From NCBI RefSeq assembly GCF_022429565.1, contig NZ_CP092487.1:3552001-3616000 (forward strand): a DNA stretch of 64,000 nucleotides, given 5' to 3'. The stretch is from Lutibacter sp. A64. GTDB taxonomy: Bacteria; Bacteroidota; Bacteroidia; Flavobacteriales; Flavobacteriaceae. Position numbers and translations under genes: made by a program. Every line of letters begins with the position of its first letter. The stretch's first letter is position 1. Under the pieces are notes generated by a model that saw only the letters and a program-made list of their open reading frames with translations, ran no database searches and had not been told where the DNA came from. Positions 37,915 to 46,918 of the stretch are shown here, one piece after another.

Positions 37915-39501
37915 ATGATTACAGGTAAAAACTATATAGGAAACGTTTTAACTGCTACTGGTAAAATATCTTTTAAAACTATTAATCCGCAAACAAATCA
38001 AGAAAATAAAGTTATATTTACAGAAGCTTCTAATGTAGAAATTGAACAGGCTGTAACATTAGCAACTGAAGCATTTGCAACGTATAGAAAAATTTCTGGG
38101 GTTGATAAAAGTGCTTTTTTAAATGAAATAACTAATCAGATTGAGCTTCTTGGGGATGAATTATTAGATATTTATTGTTTAGAGTCTGGATTGCCTAAAT
38201 CTAGAGCAATAAGCGAGCGAGCACGAACTGTTTTTCAATTGCATTCTTTTGCAGATTTGGTAAAAGAAGGTTCTTGGGTTGAAGCTGTTATAGATACTGC
38301 CAATATAGAGAGAATTCCAACCCCAAAAGTGGATTTGCGTAAAATGTTAATGCCTTTAGGTCCAGTTGTTGTTTTTGGAGCAAGTAATTTCCCTTTAGCG
38401 TATTCAACCGCTGGAGGAGATACTGCAGCTGCACTTGCTGCTGGTTGCCCTGTATTGGTTAAATCGCATCCAATGCATGCTGGAACCGGAGAATTGGTAG
38501 CGTATGCAGTTATAAAAGCTGCCGAAATAACAGGAATGCCAAATGGTGTTTTTTCTAATTTAAATAGTAGTGGTGTTGAGGTTGGTAAAACTTTGGTGAA
38601 AAATGCGGCGGTTAAGGCGGTTGGTTTTACGGGTAGTGTTAATGGTGGAAGAAGTTTATATAATCTTGCCGCAAATCGCGCAGAACCAATTCCTGTTTTT
38701 GCCGAAATGGGAAGTATAAATCCGGTAGTATTATTGCCGAATGCAGTTAATAAGAAAGGTGAGTATTGGGCAAAAAAATATGCAGACTCAATTACATTAG
38801 GAGCAGGACAGTTTTGTACCAATCCAGGGTTGATTTTAGCTGTAAAAAGTGAAGATTTAACTAATTTTATTCAAACTTTAGCAGAAGAAATTGTAAAAAT
38901 TGAACCTGTTTGTATGTTACATCCAAATATAATTGCTGCTTTTGAAAATAATAAAGAAAAAATGAAGCAACAAAATGGATTGAAGACTGTAGCTAGTTAT
39001 AACAAAACAACTTCAAAAAACTATGGACGCCAAATTATAACAACAGTAGACGGTGCTATTTTTTTAGAAAACACCAATTTACATCAAGAAGTTTTTGGCC
39101 CTTTTTCAATGGTTGTTCAATGTGAAAGTATAGCGCAATTAGAGGCTATAATTTTAAGATTAGAAGGACAATTAACTGGTACAATTTTAGCTGAAAATGA
39201 ACTTGATAATTATTCAGAAATTGTAGATGCACTTCAAAATAGGGTAGGACGTATTATTTTTAATGGCGTTTCAACGGGTGTTGAAGTTTGTAATGCAATG
39301 GTGCATGGTGGGCCTTATCCTGCTTCAACCGATAGTAGATTTACGGCAGTTGGAGTAAATTCGATTAAACGTTGGGTACGCCCGGTTTGTTTTCAAAATT
39401 GGCCAGATACATTATTACCAAACGAGTTAAAAAATGAAAATCCACTAGCCATTTCTCGTTTAGTTAATGGAAAACAAACTTCCGATAAAGTTTTACGTTA
39501 A
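37915..39501 (+). CDS. NADP-type aldehyde dehydrogenase, 2,5-dioxovalerate (ketoglutarate semialdehyde) dehydrogenase-like
   Basis: A 528-residue enzyme of the group that oxidises 2-ketoglutarate semialdehyde to 2-ketoglutarate in sugar acid or hydroxyproline breakdown. Landmarks: MPLGPVVVFGASNFPLAYSTAGGDTAAALAAGCPVLVKSHP, GFTGSVNGGRSLYNLAANRAEPIPVFAEMGSINPV and catalytic Cys in LGAGQFCTNPGL. The close of the protein (RWVRPVCFQNWPDTLLPNEL) is typical of this group. No hydroxyproline or sugar-acid genes are near, so the pathway is inferred from family only. A MarR regulator gene starts 54 nt later. TAACTTTA at 37842-37849 is a one-mismatch promoter candidate. Confidence 0.88.
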   Translation: MITGKNYIGNVLTATGKISFKTINPQTNQENKVIFTEASNVEIEQAVTLATEAFATYRKISGVDKSAFLNEITNQIELLGDELLDIYCLESGLPKSRAISERARTVFQLHSFADLVKEGSWVEAVIDTANIERIPTPKVDLRKMLMPLGPVVVFGASNFPLAYSTAGGDTAAALAAGCPVLVKSHPMHAGTGELVAYAVIKAAEITGMPNGVFSNLNSSGVEVGKTLVKNAAVKAVGFTGSVNGGRSLYNLAANRAEPIPVFAEMGSINPVVLLPNAVNKKGEYWAKKYADSITLGAGQFCTNPGLILAVKSEDLTNFIQTLAEEIVKIEPVCMLHPNIIAAFENNKEKMKQQNGLKTVASYNKTTSKNYGRQIITTVDGAIFLENTNLHQEVFGPFSMVVQCESIAQLEAIILRLEGQLTGTILAENELDNYSEIVDALQNRVGRIIFNGVSTGVEVCNAMVHGGPYPASTDSRFTAVGVNSIKRWVRPVCFQNWPDTLLPNELKNENPLAISRLVNGKQTSDKVLR

Positions 39502-39554
39502 ACTGTGCTTTTTTATAATTTAAACAACGAATCTAAAATTTGTAATTTTACCAT

Positions 39555-40034
39555 ATGACAATTATTGATATTTTAATTAGGCTACGCAAAATTGTTCGTT
39601 CTGTAAACTTAGAAAGTAAGCGTGTAGAGAAAGAACAAGGTGTTAGTATTCCTCAACTTTTGTGTTTACAGTATTTGGCAGAACAAGAAGATTATAAAAC
39701 AAATGCAGCCAAACTTAAGGCATTTTTAAATTTAAATGCGAGCACTATTTCGGGGATTTTACGTCGTTTAGAAAAAAAAGGATTGGTAGCAAAACTTCCA
39801 AAGGCTTCAGATAAAAGAGTTACATTAATTTCTTTAACAGCTAGTGGAATGGATTTGTTACAATCTGCTCCAATTACATTTCAACAAAAATTGAGCGAAA
39901 AGTTACAGGCGCTTCCTCCAGAAAAATTACTTACAATTATAGAAGGGATTGATTTGTTAACAGAAATAATGGAAGTAGATGAATTAGATGCTTCTCCAAT
40001 AATTACATCAGAAGAATTCTCTGCAGAAAAATAA
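39555..40034 (+). CDS. MarR family transcriptional regulator
   Basis: A 159-residue regulator with the MarR winged helix-turn-helix core (VSIPQLLCLQYLAEQEDYKTNAAKLKAFLNLNASTISGILRRLEKKGLVAKLPKASDKRVTLISLTASGMDLL), including the DxR wing motif (SDKRV). MarR proteins usually bind palindromes of 16-22 bp as dimers and respond to small ligands. Two related palindromes lie directly downstream (40055-40075 and 40168-40189) and are candidate targets, although this is unproven. It may instead control the aldehyde dehydrogenase upstream. Confidence 0.92.
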   Translation: MTIIDILIRLRKIVRSVNLESKRVEKEQGVSIPQLLCLQYLAEQEDYKTNAAKLKAFLNLNASTISGILRRLEKKGLVAKLPKASDKRVTLISLTASGMDLLQSAPITFQQKLSEKLQALPPEKLLTIIEGIDLLTEIMEVDELDASPIITSEEFSAEK

Positions 40035-40054
40035 AGTTATTTTTATCAATTTTT

Positions 40055-40075
40055 AATGTTTCTGTGGAAACTATT
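40055..40075. promoter_or_regulatory. palindrome copy 1 between marR and rpsU
   Basis: Contains GTTTC-TGTG-GAAAC with 5-bp arms, followed by TATT. It shares GTTTCTGTnGAAACTATT (one base differing) with copy 2, 113 nt downstream. It lies 20 nt after the marR stop codon. Confidence 0.5.
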
Positions 40076-40167
40076 AATTTATTATGTATTTTTTTATTAA
40101 AAAGTTACAAATTGCAAATTTTTTATATTAAAATATAGATTTTATTTAAAAAAATATGACTACTTAT

Positions 40168-40189
40168 AATAGTTTCTGTAGAAACTATT
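40168..40189. promoter_or_regulatory. palindrome copy 2, overlapping the rpsU promoter
   Basis: The 9-bp arms AATAGTTTC and GAAACTATT surround TGTA: a perfect 22-bp inverted repeat, the right size for a dimeric repressor. The -7-like box TATTTTAG (40193-40200, one mismatch to TAnnTTTG) begins 3 nt after it, so a bound protein would block RNA polymerase. Confidence 0.55.
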
Positions 40190-40228
40190 TTGTATTTTAG
40201 CTGAAATTATAAAAAATAATAAAAATAT

Positions 40229-40423
40229 ATGTTGATAATTCCTGTAAAAGAAGGTGAGAATATAGATAGAGCTTTAAAACGTTATAAAAGAAAAACAAGA
40301 AATACAAAAGTATTAAATCAGTTAAGAGAGCGTAAGCAGTTTACTAAGAAGTCTGTGAAAAGAAGGATGCAAATAGAAAAAGCTGAATATAAGCAACGTT
40401 TACGAGATCAAGAGAATCAATAA
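40229..40423 (+). CDS. rpsU: 30S ribosomal protein bS21
   Basis: A 64-residue ribosomal protein, recognised by MLIIPVKEGENIDRALKRYKRK and a basic helical C-terminus. In Bacteroidota bS21 helps to hide the anti-Shine-Dalgarno tail of 16S rRNA. rpsU messages of the phylum are reported to carry an extended Shine-Dalgarno used for autoregulation. No such sequence is visible here: the 28 nt before the ATG are A and T rich (AAAAAATAATAAAAATAT). The only purine-rich match (AAGAAGGTGAG, 40249-40259) lies inside the coding region. A GNAT gene starts 1 nt after the stop. Confidence 0.96.
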   Translation: MLIIPVKEGENIDRALKRYKRKTRNTKVLNQLRERKQFTKKSVKRRMQIEKAEYKQRLRDQENQ

Positions 40424-40424
40424 A

Positions 40425-40868
40425 ATGAGTAGTTTTAGAATATACAATAATAACTCTAAACCTTCAGAAGAAGAAAAAGAAGCAATTGTAAATTTTCTTT
40501 ATACACATTTAGAGGAGTTTGGAGATGAAAAAGAGGCTATTTTAAAATGTTTAAATTTTGCAGTGAAAGATTCTGATACAGATTTGGGTGGTTTTGTTTT
40601 GGTTTTAAAAGAAGCCACTGAAACCTTAGGAATTACTATAATTAACAAAACTGGAATGGAAGATTATATTCCAGAAAATATTTTAGTTTATATAGCTGTT
40701 CATAACAATGCTAGAGGAAATGGTGTTGGTAAATTGCTAATGCAAAAAGCTATTGAAACTGCAGAAGGAGATATTGCTTTGCACGTAGAGCCCAACAATC
40801 CAGCAAAATTTTTATATGAAAAATTGGGTTTTGAGAATAAATATTTAGAAATGCGTTTAAAAAAATAG
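40425..40868 (+). CDS. GNAT family N-acetyltransferase
   Basis: A 147-residue acetyltransferase. The acetyl-CoA-binding motif A is visible as VYIAVHNNARGNGVGKLLMQKAIE, and motif B as ALHVEPNNPAKFLYEKLGFENKYLEMRL. The substrate is not identifiable. It begins 1 nt after the rpsU stop and is almost certainly co-transcribed with it. This suggests acetylation of a ribosomal protein or of a small molecule, without direct support. An imperfect hairpin follows at 40945-40972. Confidence 0.88.
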   Translation: MSSFRIYNNNSKPSEEEKEAIVNFLYTHLEEFGDEKEAILKCLNFAVKDSDTDLGGFVLVLKEATETLGITIINKTGMEDYIPENILVYIAVHNNARGNGVGKLLMQKAIETAEGDIALHVEPNNPAKFLYEKLGFENKYLEMRLKK

Positions 40869-40944
40869 TTGAAATTATTTATAAAAACTATAGATAGCAA
40901 TTTCATTATAATTTATGTGTTTTCTAAATATTTTCAGAACTTTT

Positions 40945-40972
40945 AACCATAACCGTAACCTCGGTTTTGGTT
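40945..40972 (+). terminator. possible terminator hairpin after GNAT gene
   Basis: The arms AACCATAACCG and CGGTTTTGGTT pair with one mismatch around a 6-nt loop. Only a short T-rich tail follows (TTAGTGTT), so termination would be weak. Confidence 0.35.
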
Positions 40973-41039
40973 TTAGTGTTATATCTTCACAGTTTTTAGC
41001 GGAACATTATTTAGTTATTTGTCTATTAAAAATTAAATT

Positions 41040-42113
41040 ATGGCTTTTGTAACACTCAACAAAAAATCATTATCTACTAATTATAAATATTTACAAAATC
41101 TTTTTAAAAAATACGATAAGGACTGGGCTCCAGTTGTAAAATTATTGTGTGGACATAAACAATTTTTAGAGTTTTTACTGTCGTTGGGTAAAGAGCAAGT
41201 TTGCGACGCGCGACTTACAAATTTAAAAACCATAAAAAGTATAAAACCAGAAGTAGAAACAATTTATATTAAACCACCGGCAAAAAGAAGTATTAAAAGT
41301 GTAATTAAATATGCCGATGTTAGTTTTAATACCGAATTTATAACTATAAAATGGCTGTCTGAAGAAGCAAAAGCACAAAATAAAGTGCATCGTATAATTA
41401 TTATGATAGAACTTGGAGATTTGCGCGAAGGTGTTTTAGGAGAGCATTTGTTAGATTTTTATAAAAAAGTATTTGATTTGCCAAATATAAAAGTTGTAGG
41501 TATTGGAGCAAACTTAAATTGTTTAAGCGGTGTTATGCCAAGTAAGGATAAATTAATTCAGCTGAGTTTATACGAGCAATTGATTGAAGCTAAATTTGGT
41601 AAACGAATTGAAAACGTAACAGGAGGTTCTTCGGTAATGATTCCATTGTTGCAAAAAAAGCAAATTCCTAAAGGTGTAAATCATTTTAGAATTGGAGAAA
41701 CCTTGTTTTTTGGTGTTGATTTATTTGCGAATAAAACAATTCTAAAAATGAAAAATGATGTATTTCTATTACATGCAGAAGTGATTGAAATTACAGAAAA
41801 ACCCATAATTCCTTACGGAGAAATTGAAGAAAATCCTTCTGGAGAAATATTAGAAATTAATCCAGAAGACTACGGTACTACACATAAAAGAGGTATTTTA
41901 GATATTGGTTTATTAGATATTGCTACAACAGACTTTTTGGAGCCGGTAGATAAAAAAATTACCTTTATTGGGGCAAGTTCAGATATGTTGGTGGTAGATT
42001 TAAATGCTACACAAAAAAAATACAAAGTTGGAGATGTAGTTTCTTTTAAAATGAAATATATGGGAGCTTTAAGAATTATGAATTCTAGATATATTGAAAA
42101 ACGATTAATCTAA
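41040..42113 (+). CDS. fold-type III PLP amino acid racemase-like protein
   Basis: A 357-residue protein of the alanine racemase-like N-terminal barrel family (COG3457 group, including ornithine racemase and YhfX-like proteins). The opening MAFVTLNKKSLSTNYKYLQNLFKKYDKDWAPVVKLLCGH supplies the PLP Lys (VVKLLCGHK). GDLREGVL and NVTGGSSVMIP fit the phosphate-binding region. The C-terminal beta domain has HKRGILDIGLLDI and IGASSDMLVVDL. The substrate could be ornithine, lysine or another basic amino acid. It stands alone with no obvious operon partner. Confidence 0.82.
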   Translation: MAFVTLNKKSLSTNYKYLQNLFKKYDKDWAPVVKLLCGHKQFLEFLLSLGKEQVCDARLTNLKTIKSIKPEVETIYIKPPAKRSIKSVIKYADVSFNTEFITIKWLSEEAKAQNKVHRIIIMIELGDLREGVLGEHLLDFYKKVFDLPNIKVVGIGANLNCLSGVMPSKDKLIQLSLYEQLIEAKFGKRIENVTGGSSVMIPLLQKKQIPKGVNHFRIGETLFFGVDLFANKTILKMKNDVFLLHAEVIEITEKPIIPYGEIEENPSGEILEINPEDYGTTHKRGILDIGLLDIATTDFLEPVDKKITFIGASSDMLVVDLNATQKKYKVGDVVSFKMKYMGALRIMNSRYIEKRLI

Positions 42114-42271
42114 GTTTTAAAATAGTTGGTATTTCTTTTGAAAAGATTAAGTAATTAAATTTAAAACTGTCGTTTTAATAATTTAGCATGCTGTTTTTCG
42201 GCATAATATTCAATTGCTATTAGTGAAATATGATAAGTTAAATTAATAAAAATTTATGTAAATTTAATTCT

Positions 42272-42279
42272 TATTTTTG
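42272..42279 (+). promoter_or_regulatory. promoter -7 box upstream of S37 peptidase
   Basis: TATTTTTG, an exact TAnnTTTG match, 81 nt before the start codon. No -33 TTG at normal spacing. Confidence 0.4.
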
Positions 42280-42360
42280 TTACAATATTTAATTATCAAG
42301 TAAAGTTAGTTAAGAAGATTTCTATATAAAAGCTAACTTTTAAATCTTTAAACATATTTC

Positions 42361-43680
42361 ATGAAATTATTTAAATCCGTTTTTTTATTTGTTGCTCTAA
42401 GTACTGTTTTAGTTGGATGTAGAGTAAAATTAGAGCCAGTTGTAATTTTAACATTTCAGCAAAAAATAGAAAAGTTATTTCCAAATGCTGAAGTTACAGA
42501 AATGGAAGCTAAAGACCATTTTACAAAAGCATATCAAATTGTTTTAGACCAACCATTAGATCATAAAAACATGGAAGCTGGTACATTTAAACATTATTTT
42601 TATTTATCACATGTAGATGAGTCTAAGCCTACGGTTTTTATAACTGAAGGCTATAATGCAACACCAAGAACTTATGAGTTAAGTAAAATATTTAAAGGAA
42701 ATCAAGTTCAAGTTGAATATCGTTTTTACGGAAAATCTCGCCCAGATACCATTCCTTGGCAATATTTAAAAAATGATTTAGCTGTTGAAGATTATCATAA
42801 AATACTTACAAAATTAAAAAGATTATACACTGGTAAGTGGATTTCAACAGGAATTAGTAAAGGAGGAGAAACCGTATTAATTCATAAAAGTAAATATCCT
42901 TGGGATGTAGATGTTGCTGTGCCTTACGTTGCACCACTAATTAGTGGTCAGGAAGATAGTAGAACTCAAGAGCATATTAATACTATTGGAACAGAAGAGT
43001 GTCGTGCTAAAATTACTGCATTTCAACAACAAGTTTTAAAAAATAGAGATGCGGTTTTATTAGAAATTTCAAACTTTGCTACCGAAAAGAATATGAGTTT
43101 TACAGAGCTTTCTATTGAAGAAGCATTGGAATATAGTGTGCTAGAATTTCCTTTTTCATTTTGGCAGTGGGGAGGCAGTTGCCAAGAAATTCCTAATGAA
43201 ACGTCATCAGCCAAAGAAATGTTTAATTATATAAATAAAATTGTTGGTATTGGTTTTTATAACGATAAAACCTATTACGATTTACTACCTTCATATTACC
43301 AACATTTAACAGAATTAGGGTATTACGGATTTGATACTACACCGGTTAAAGATTTGCTTAAAGTGGTTAAAGAACCTACAAATTTAAGGTTTGCACCCAA
43401 AAATGTTGACTTAACATACAGTCCAATATATATTAATGAAGTACGTGATTTTGTTGAAAATAAAGGGAAAAACATACTTTATATTTATGGAGAGTATGAT
43501 ACTTGGGGAGCTTGTGCTCCAATACCAAAACCACATGTAGATGCCTTAAAAATGGTTCTAAAAAAAGGCTCTCATACAACTAGAATTAAAGATTTTTCTA
43601 CTAAAGATAAAGAATTAATCTACGAAAAACTTCAAAATTGGTTAGGTTATAGTGTTACAATTTATCCTTTAGAAGAATAA
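42361..43680 (+). CDS. S37-type serine peptidase (tripeptidyl aminopeptidase-like), lipoprotein
   Basis: A 439-residue secreted serine hydrolase. The signal peptide ends in a lipobox (STVLVGC, Cys20). The nucleophile elbow is GISKGGET (Ser of GxSxGG), the acid lies in YIYGEYDTWGA, and the His in KKGSHTTRIKDF. This order matches the PS-10/S37 peptidase family, first described as a Streptomyces tripeptidyl aminopeptidase. It probably takes part in extracellular or periplasmic peptide digestion. Confidence 0.85.
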   Translation: MKLFKSVFLFVALSTVLVGCRVKLEPVVILTFQQKIEKLFPNAEVTEMEAKDHFTKAYQIVLDQPLDHKNMEAGTFKHYFYLSHVDESKPTVFITEGYNATPRTYELSKIFKGNQVQVEYRFYGKSRPDTIPWQYLKNDLAVEDYHKILTKLKRLYTGKWISTGISKGGETVLIHKSKYPWDVDVAVPYVAPLISGQEDSRTQEHINTIGTEECRAKITAFQQQVLKNRDAVLLEISNFATEKNMSFTELSIEEALEYSVLEFPFSFWQWGGSCQEIPNETSSAKEMFNYINKIVGIGFYNDKTYYDLLPSYYQHLTELGYYGFDTTPVKDLLKVVKEPTNLRFAPKNVDLTYSPIYINEVRDFVENKGKNILYIYGEYDTWGACAPIPKPHVDALKMVLKKGSHTTRIKDFSTKDKELIYEKLQNWLGYSVTIYPLEE

Positions 43681-43849
43681 AAAGGATGTTATTTTCGTTA
43701 TATAGAAATACTATTTTCTAGTAAATTAAAAAAAAGTTGCTTTATATGTTTTATTATAGGGCTGTTTAGCTTCTTTTTTTTCGATAAAACCTCAGTTTTT
43801 TAAAATAGCAGAGGTGCAATTTTTTTATTCTCTTTAAGAATAAATACTG

Positions 43850-43857
43850 TAGTTTTG
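43850..43857 (+). promoter_or_regulatory. promoter -7 box of the polysaccharide locus
   Basis: TAGTTTTG matches TAnnTTTG exactly, 19 nt before the aminotransferase start codon. A small inverted repeat ATTCT-CTTTA-AGAAT sits just upstream at 43827-43841. Confidence 0.55.
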
Positions 43858-43876
43858 CGATCTGGAAAAGAATTAA

Positions 43877-44995
43877 ATGAAAATGAAAAATAAAATCTGG
43901 CTATCATCTCCACATATGGGAGGTACTGAGCAAAAATATGTTCAAGAAGCATTCGATACAAATTGGGTAGCTCCATTAGGTCCAAATGTTAATGCTTTTG
44001 AAAATAGTTTAGAGAATTATTTAGAAGAAGATTCATATGTAGCAGCTTTAAGTTCTGGAACGGCAGCAATACATTTAGCATTAATTTTGTTAGGAGTAGG
44101 TAAAGGAGATGAAGTGCTTTGCCAAAGCTTTACATTTTCAGCATCTGCAAATCCGATAGTTTACCAAGGGGCAACACCAATTTTTATAGATAGTGAATTA
44201 GAAACTTGGAATATGTGTTCAGAGCAATTAGAAGTTGCTATTTTACATAGAATTAAAAATGGAAAAAAACCAAAAGCAATTATTGCAGTTCATCTGTATG
44301 GTATGCCCTACAATGTTGAAAAAATTAGCGAATTGGGGAAAAAATATGAAATTCCAATTATAGAAGATAGTGCAGAAGCTTTAGGTAGTAAAGTAGCTAA
44401 TAGAAAATGTGGAACTTTTGGAGATCTAGCAATTTTATCCTTCAATGGAAATAAAATAATAACAACTTCTGGCGGAGGTGCTTTAATTAGTAAAAGCAAA
44501 CAAAATAAAGATGCTGCCATATTTTTAGCTACACAAGCTAGAGATAATGCACCACATTATCAACATACTAAAATTGGTTATAATTATAGAATGTCTAATA
44601 TTGTAGCTGGTATAGGAAGAGGACAATTAGAAGTTCTAAAAGATCGTGTTGAGGCAAGAAGGTTTAACTATAATTTTTATAAATCTACTGTTAAAAATTC
44701 TGATTTTATTTTTTTAGAAGAGCCAGAAACTTATTATTCAAATAGATGGCTAACCTGTGTTTTAACGCCTTCTTTTAAAATAAGAGAAAAAATTAGACTA
44801 TCTTTCGAGCAGGAAAATATTGAATCTAGACCATTGTGGAAACCAATGCATTTACAGCCAATATTTAAAAATTGTTTAAGTTTTTTAAATGGAAATTCTG
44901 AACAGTTATTTAATACAGGTTTATGCCTGCCAAGTGGTTCTAATATTACTGAAAATGAGTTGAATAGAGTTGTTGGGGTTCTAAATAATTTTTAG
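43877..44995 (+). CDS. DegT/DnrJ/EryC1/StrS sugar aminotransferase
   Basis: A 372-residue PLP enzyme that aminates a keto sugar nucleotide. The N-terminal LSSPHMGGTEQKYVQEAFDTNWVAPLGPNV and the PLP Lys in FNGNKIITTSGGG are typical of PglE-like 4-aminotransferases. Its stop codon is 1 nt before the dehydratase start, so the two act together: the dehydratase makes the 4-keto-6-deoxy sugar and this enzyme adds the amino group, as in bacillosamine-type precursors. It is the first gene of the export locus, with an exact promoter box before it. ATG 43883 (third codon) is an alternative start. Confidence 0.93.
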   Translation: MKMKNKIWLSSPHMGGTEQKYVQEAFDTNWVAPLGPNVNAFENSLENYLEEDSYVAALSSGTAAIHLALILLGVGKGDEVLCQSFTFSASANPIVYQGATPIFIDSELETWNMCSEQLEVAILHRIKNGKKPKAIIAVHLYGMPYNVEKISELGKKYEIPIIEDSAEALGSKVANRKCGTFGDLAILSFNGNKIITTSGGGALISKSKQNKDAAIFLATQARDNAPHYQHTKIGYNYRMSNIVAGIGRGQLEVLKDRVEARRFNYNFYKSTVKNSDFIFLEEPETYYSNRWLTCVLTPSFKIREKIRLSFEQENIESRPLWKPMHLQPIFKNCLSFLNGNSEQLFNTGLCLPSGSNITENELNRVVGVLNNF

Positions 44996-44996
44996 T

Positions 44997-46883
44997 ATGA
45001 TAAATAGTGTATTTAAACGATTATTAAAAAGAAACACGCCAAGATGGTTTGTGTTAATTATAGATATCCATATCGTACTTAATACATTTATAGTATCTTA
45101 TTTAATTCGATTTAATTTTAGTTTTGATTTTGATACTTCAAAGTTTTTTTTACAACTTCCAGGAGTTGCTTTAGTATCGTTAATTAGTTTTTTAATATTT
45201 GGATCTTATAAAGGAGTTATAAGGCATACAGGTATTAGAGATTCTATTAATGTATTGTTTTCTAGTTTGTTGATTTTTGCTTTATTAATTACAGCTGTTT
45301 TAGTAAATCACGAATTTAATATTATTCCTAATGTTACCATTCCAAAATCAATTATTGCAATTCATTTTTTATTAAATGTATTTGTACTAATAACAATTAG
45401 GTTTTTATACAAAGGTATTTATACGTTATTAATTGCCGATACTTCAATAGAAAAAAGAGTTTTAATTTATGGAGCTGGTGAAGCTGGTATGTTGGTACAC
45501 TCTTTATTGAAAGAAGATAAAACAAGTGGAATTAAAGTTATTGGATTTATTGATGATGATAAACATAAAGTAGGTAATAGGTTAAATGGAATGCGTATTT
45601 ATGATTCCAGTAAAATTAATAGGTTATTTGTTAATAAAAAGAATATTGATGAAATTATTATTGCTATTCAAAAAATTAAACCATCAAAATTAATTGAAAT
45701 AGTTGATAATGTCTCTAAATTACCAATAGAAGTTAAGATTGTACCAGCAGTACAAACTTGGATTAATGGGAATTTACAAATAAGACAAATTAAATCTGTA
45801 AAAATAGAAGATTTATTAGGTAGGGTACCTATTGAATTAAACAATCCAATATTACACAATGAATATAGTGAAAAGATAATTTTAATTACAGGAGCTGCTG
45901 GCTCTATTGGAAGTGAAATAGTGCGACAAGTAGCTACGTTTAATTTTAAAAAATTAATATTAATTGACCAGGCAGAATCTGACCTATACAATCTTCAGCA
46001 GTTTTTTATCAATAAAAATATAGCTAATATTACAGCTATTGTTGCTGATATTCAAAATAAAAAAAGAATAGCTTCTATTTTTAATAAATATAAACCTCAA
46101 ATAGTTTTTCATGCGGCTGCATATAAACATGTGCCCTTTATGGAAGAAAATCCTTATGAGGCCGTAAGAACAAATGTAAATGGAAGTAAAAATATAGCAG
46201 ATCTTTCGGTTGAAAATAGTGTGGAAAAATTTGTAATGATTTCTACAGATAAAGCGGTAAACCCAACAAATGTTATGGGAGCCACTAAACGTATTGCAGA
46301 AATGTATATTAATTGTTTAAATAATTATGGAACAACAAAATTTATTACAACACGTTTTGGAAATGTGTTAGGTTCAAATGGTTCGGTAATTCCATTGTTT
46401 CAATCGCAAATTAGAAATGGAGGCCCTGTAACTGTAACGCATAAGGATATTACAAGGTATTTTATGACTATTCCAGAGGCTTGTCAGTTAGTATTAGAAG
46501 CTGGATCTATGGGGAAAGGTGGTGAAATCTTTGTTTTTGATATGGGGAACTCTATCAAAATTTATGATTTAGCAATAAACATGATACGCTTATCAGGATT
46601 AAAATATCCAGATGATATAGCAATTAAAATAACAGGTTTACGTCCTGGAGAAAAAATTTATGAAGAATTATTAGCTACTTCAGAAAACACTATTGCAACT
46701 TATCACGAAAAAATTATGATTGCGCAGGTTATACCTTTAGAAACTGAAATTGTGATTCAACAAATTAAAGACTTATGCGCTATTAATAATGAAGAAAATG
46801 ATGAATTAACAGTTTTAAAAATGAAAGAAATTGTTCCTGAATTTATTTCAAATAATTCAAAATATCAAGTGCTAGATAAATAA
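44997..46883 (+). CDS. nucleoside-diphosphate-sugar 4,6-dehydratase, PglF/CapD-like
   Basis: A 628-residue membrane-bound short-chain dehydrogenase. Four N-terminal helices (about residues 15-145) are followed by a first Rossmann-like domain (GAGEAGMLVHSLL) and a second NAD-binding domain (ITGAAGSIGSEIVRQ). The catalytic region is STDKAVNPTNVMGATKR. The layout matches polysaccharide biosynthesis proteins that convert UDP-GlcNAc to a 4-keto-6-deoxy sugar. The aminotransferase encoded 1 nt upstream would use this product. It feeds the Wza/Wzc export genes downstream. Confidence 0.94.
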   Translation: MINSVFKRLLKRNTPRWFVLIIDIHIVLNTFIVSYLIRFNFSFDFDTSKFFLQLPGVALVSLISFLIFGSYKGVIRHTGIRDSINVLFSSLLIFALLITAVLVNHEFNIIPNVTIPKSIIAIHFLLNVFVLITIRFLYKGIYTLLIADTSIEKRVLIYGAGEAGMLVHSLLKEDKTSGIKVIGFIDDDKHKVGNRLNGMRIYDSSKINRLFVNKKNIDEIIIAIQKIKPSKLIEIVDNVSKLPIEVKIVPAVQTWINGNLQIRQIKSVKIEDLLGRVPIELNNPILHNEYSEKIILITGAAGSIGSEIVRQVATFNFKKLILIDQAESDLYNLQQFFINKNIANITAIVADIQNKKRIASIFNKYKPQIVFHAAAYKHVPFMEENPYEAVRTNVNGSKNIADLSVENSVEKFVMISTDKAVNPTNVMGATKRIAEMYINCLNNYGTTKFITTRFGNVLGSNGSVIPLFQSQIRNGGPVTVTHKDITRYFMTIPEACQLVLEAGSMGKGGEIFVFDMGNSIKIYDLAINMIRLSGLKYPDDIAIKITGLRPGEKIYEELLATSENTIATYHEKIMIAQVIPLETEIVIQQIKDLCAINNEENDELTVLKMKEIVPEFISNNSKYQVLDK

Positions 46884-46898
46884 CAAATATTTATTAAA

Positions 46899-46906
46899 TA
46901 TATTTG
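46899..46906 (+). promoter_or_regulatory. possible internal promoter -7 box before wza-like gene
   Basis: TATATTTG matches TAnnTTTG exactly and ends 12 nt before ATG 46919. No -33 element is seen, so it may be fortuitous. It overlaps a TTG (46904) that could otherwise be taken for the start codon. Confidence 0.35.
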
Positions 46907-46918
46907 CATAAAAAGAGA

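Noticed and set aside
46904-46918. TTG start of the Wza-like protein
   Set aside because: It overlaps an exact promoter -7 box and only adds MHKKR before a good ATG and lipoprotein signal.
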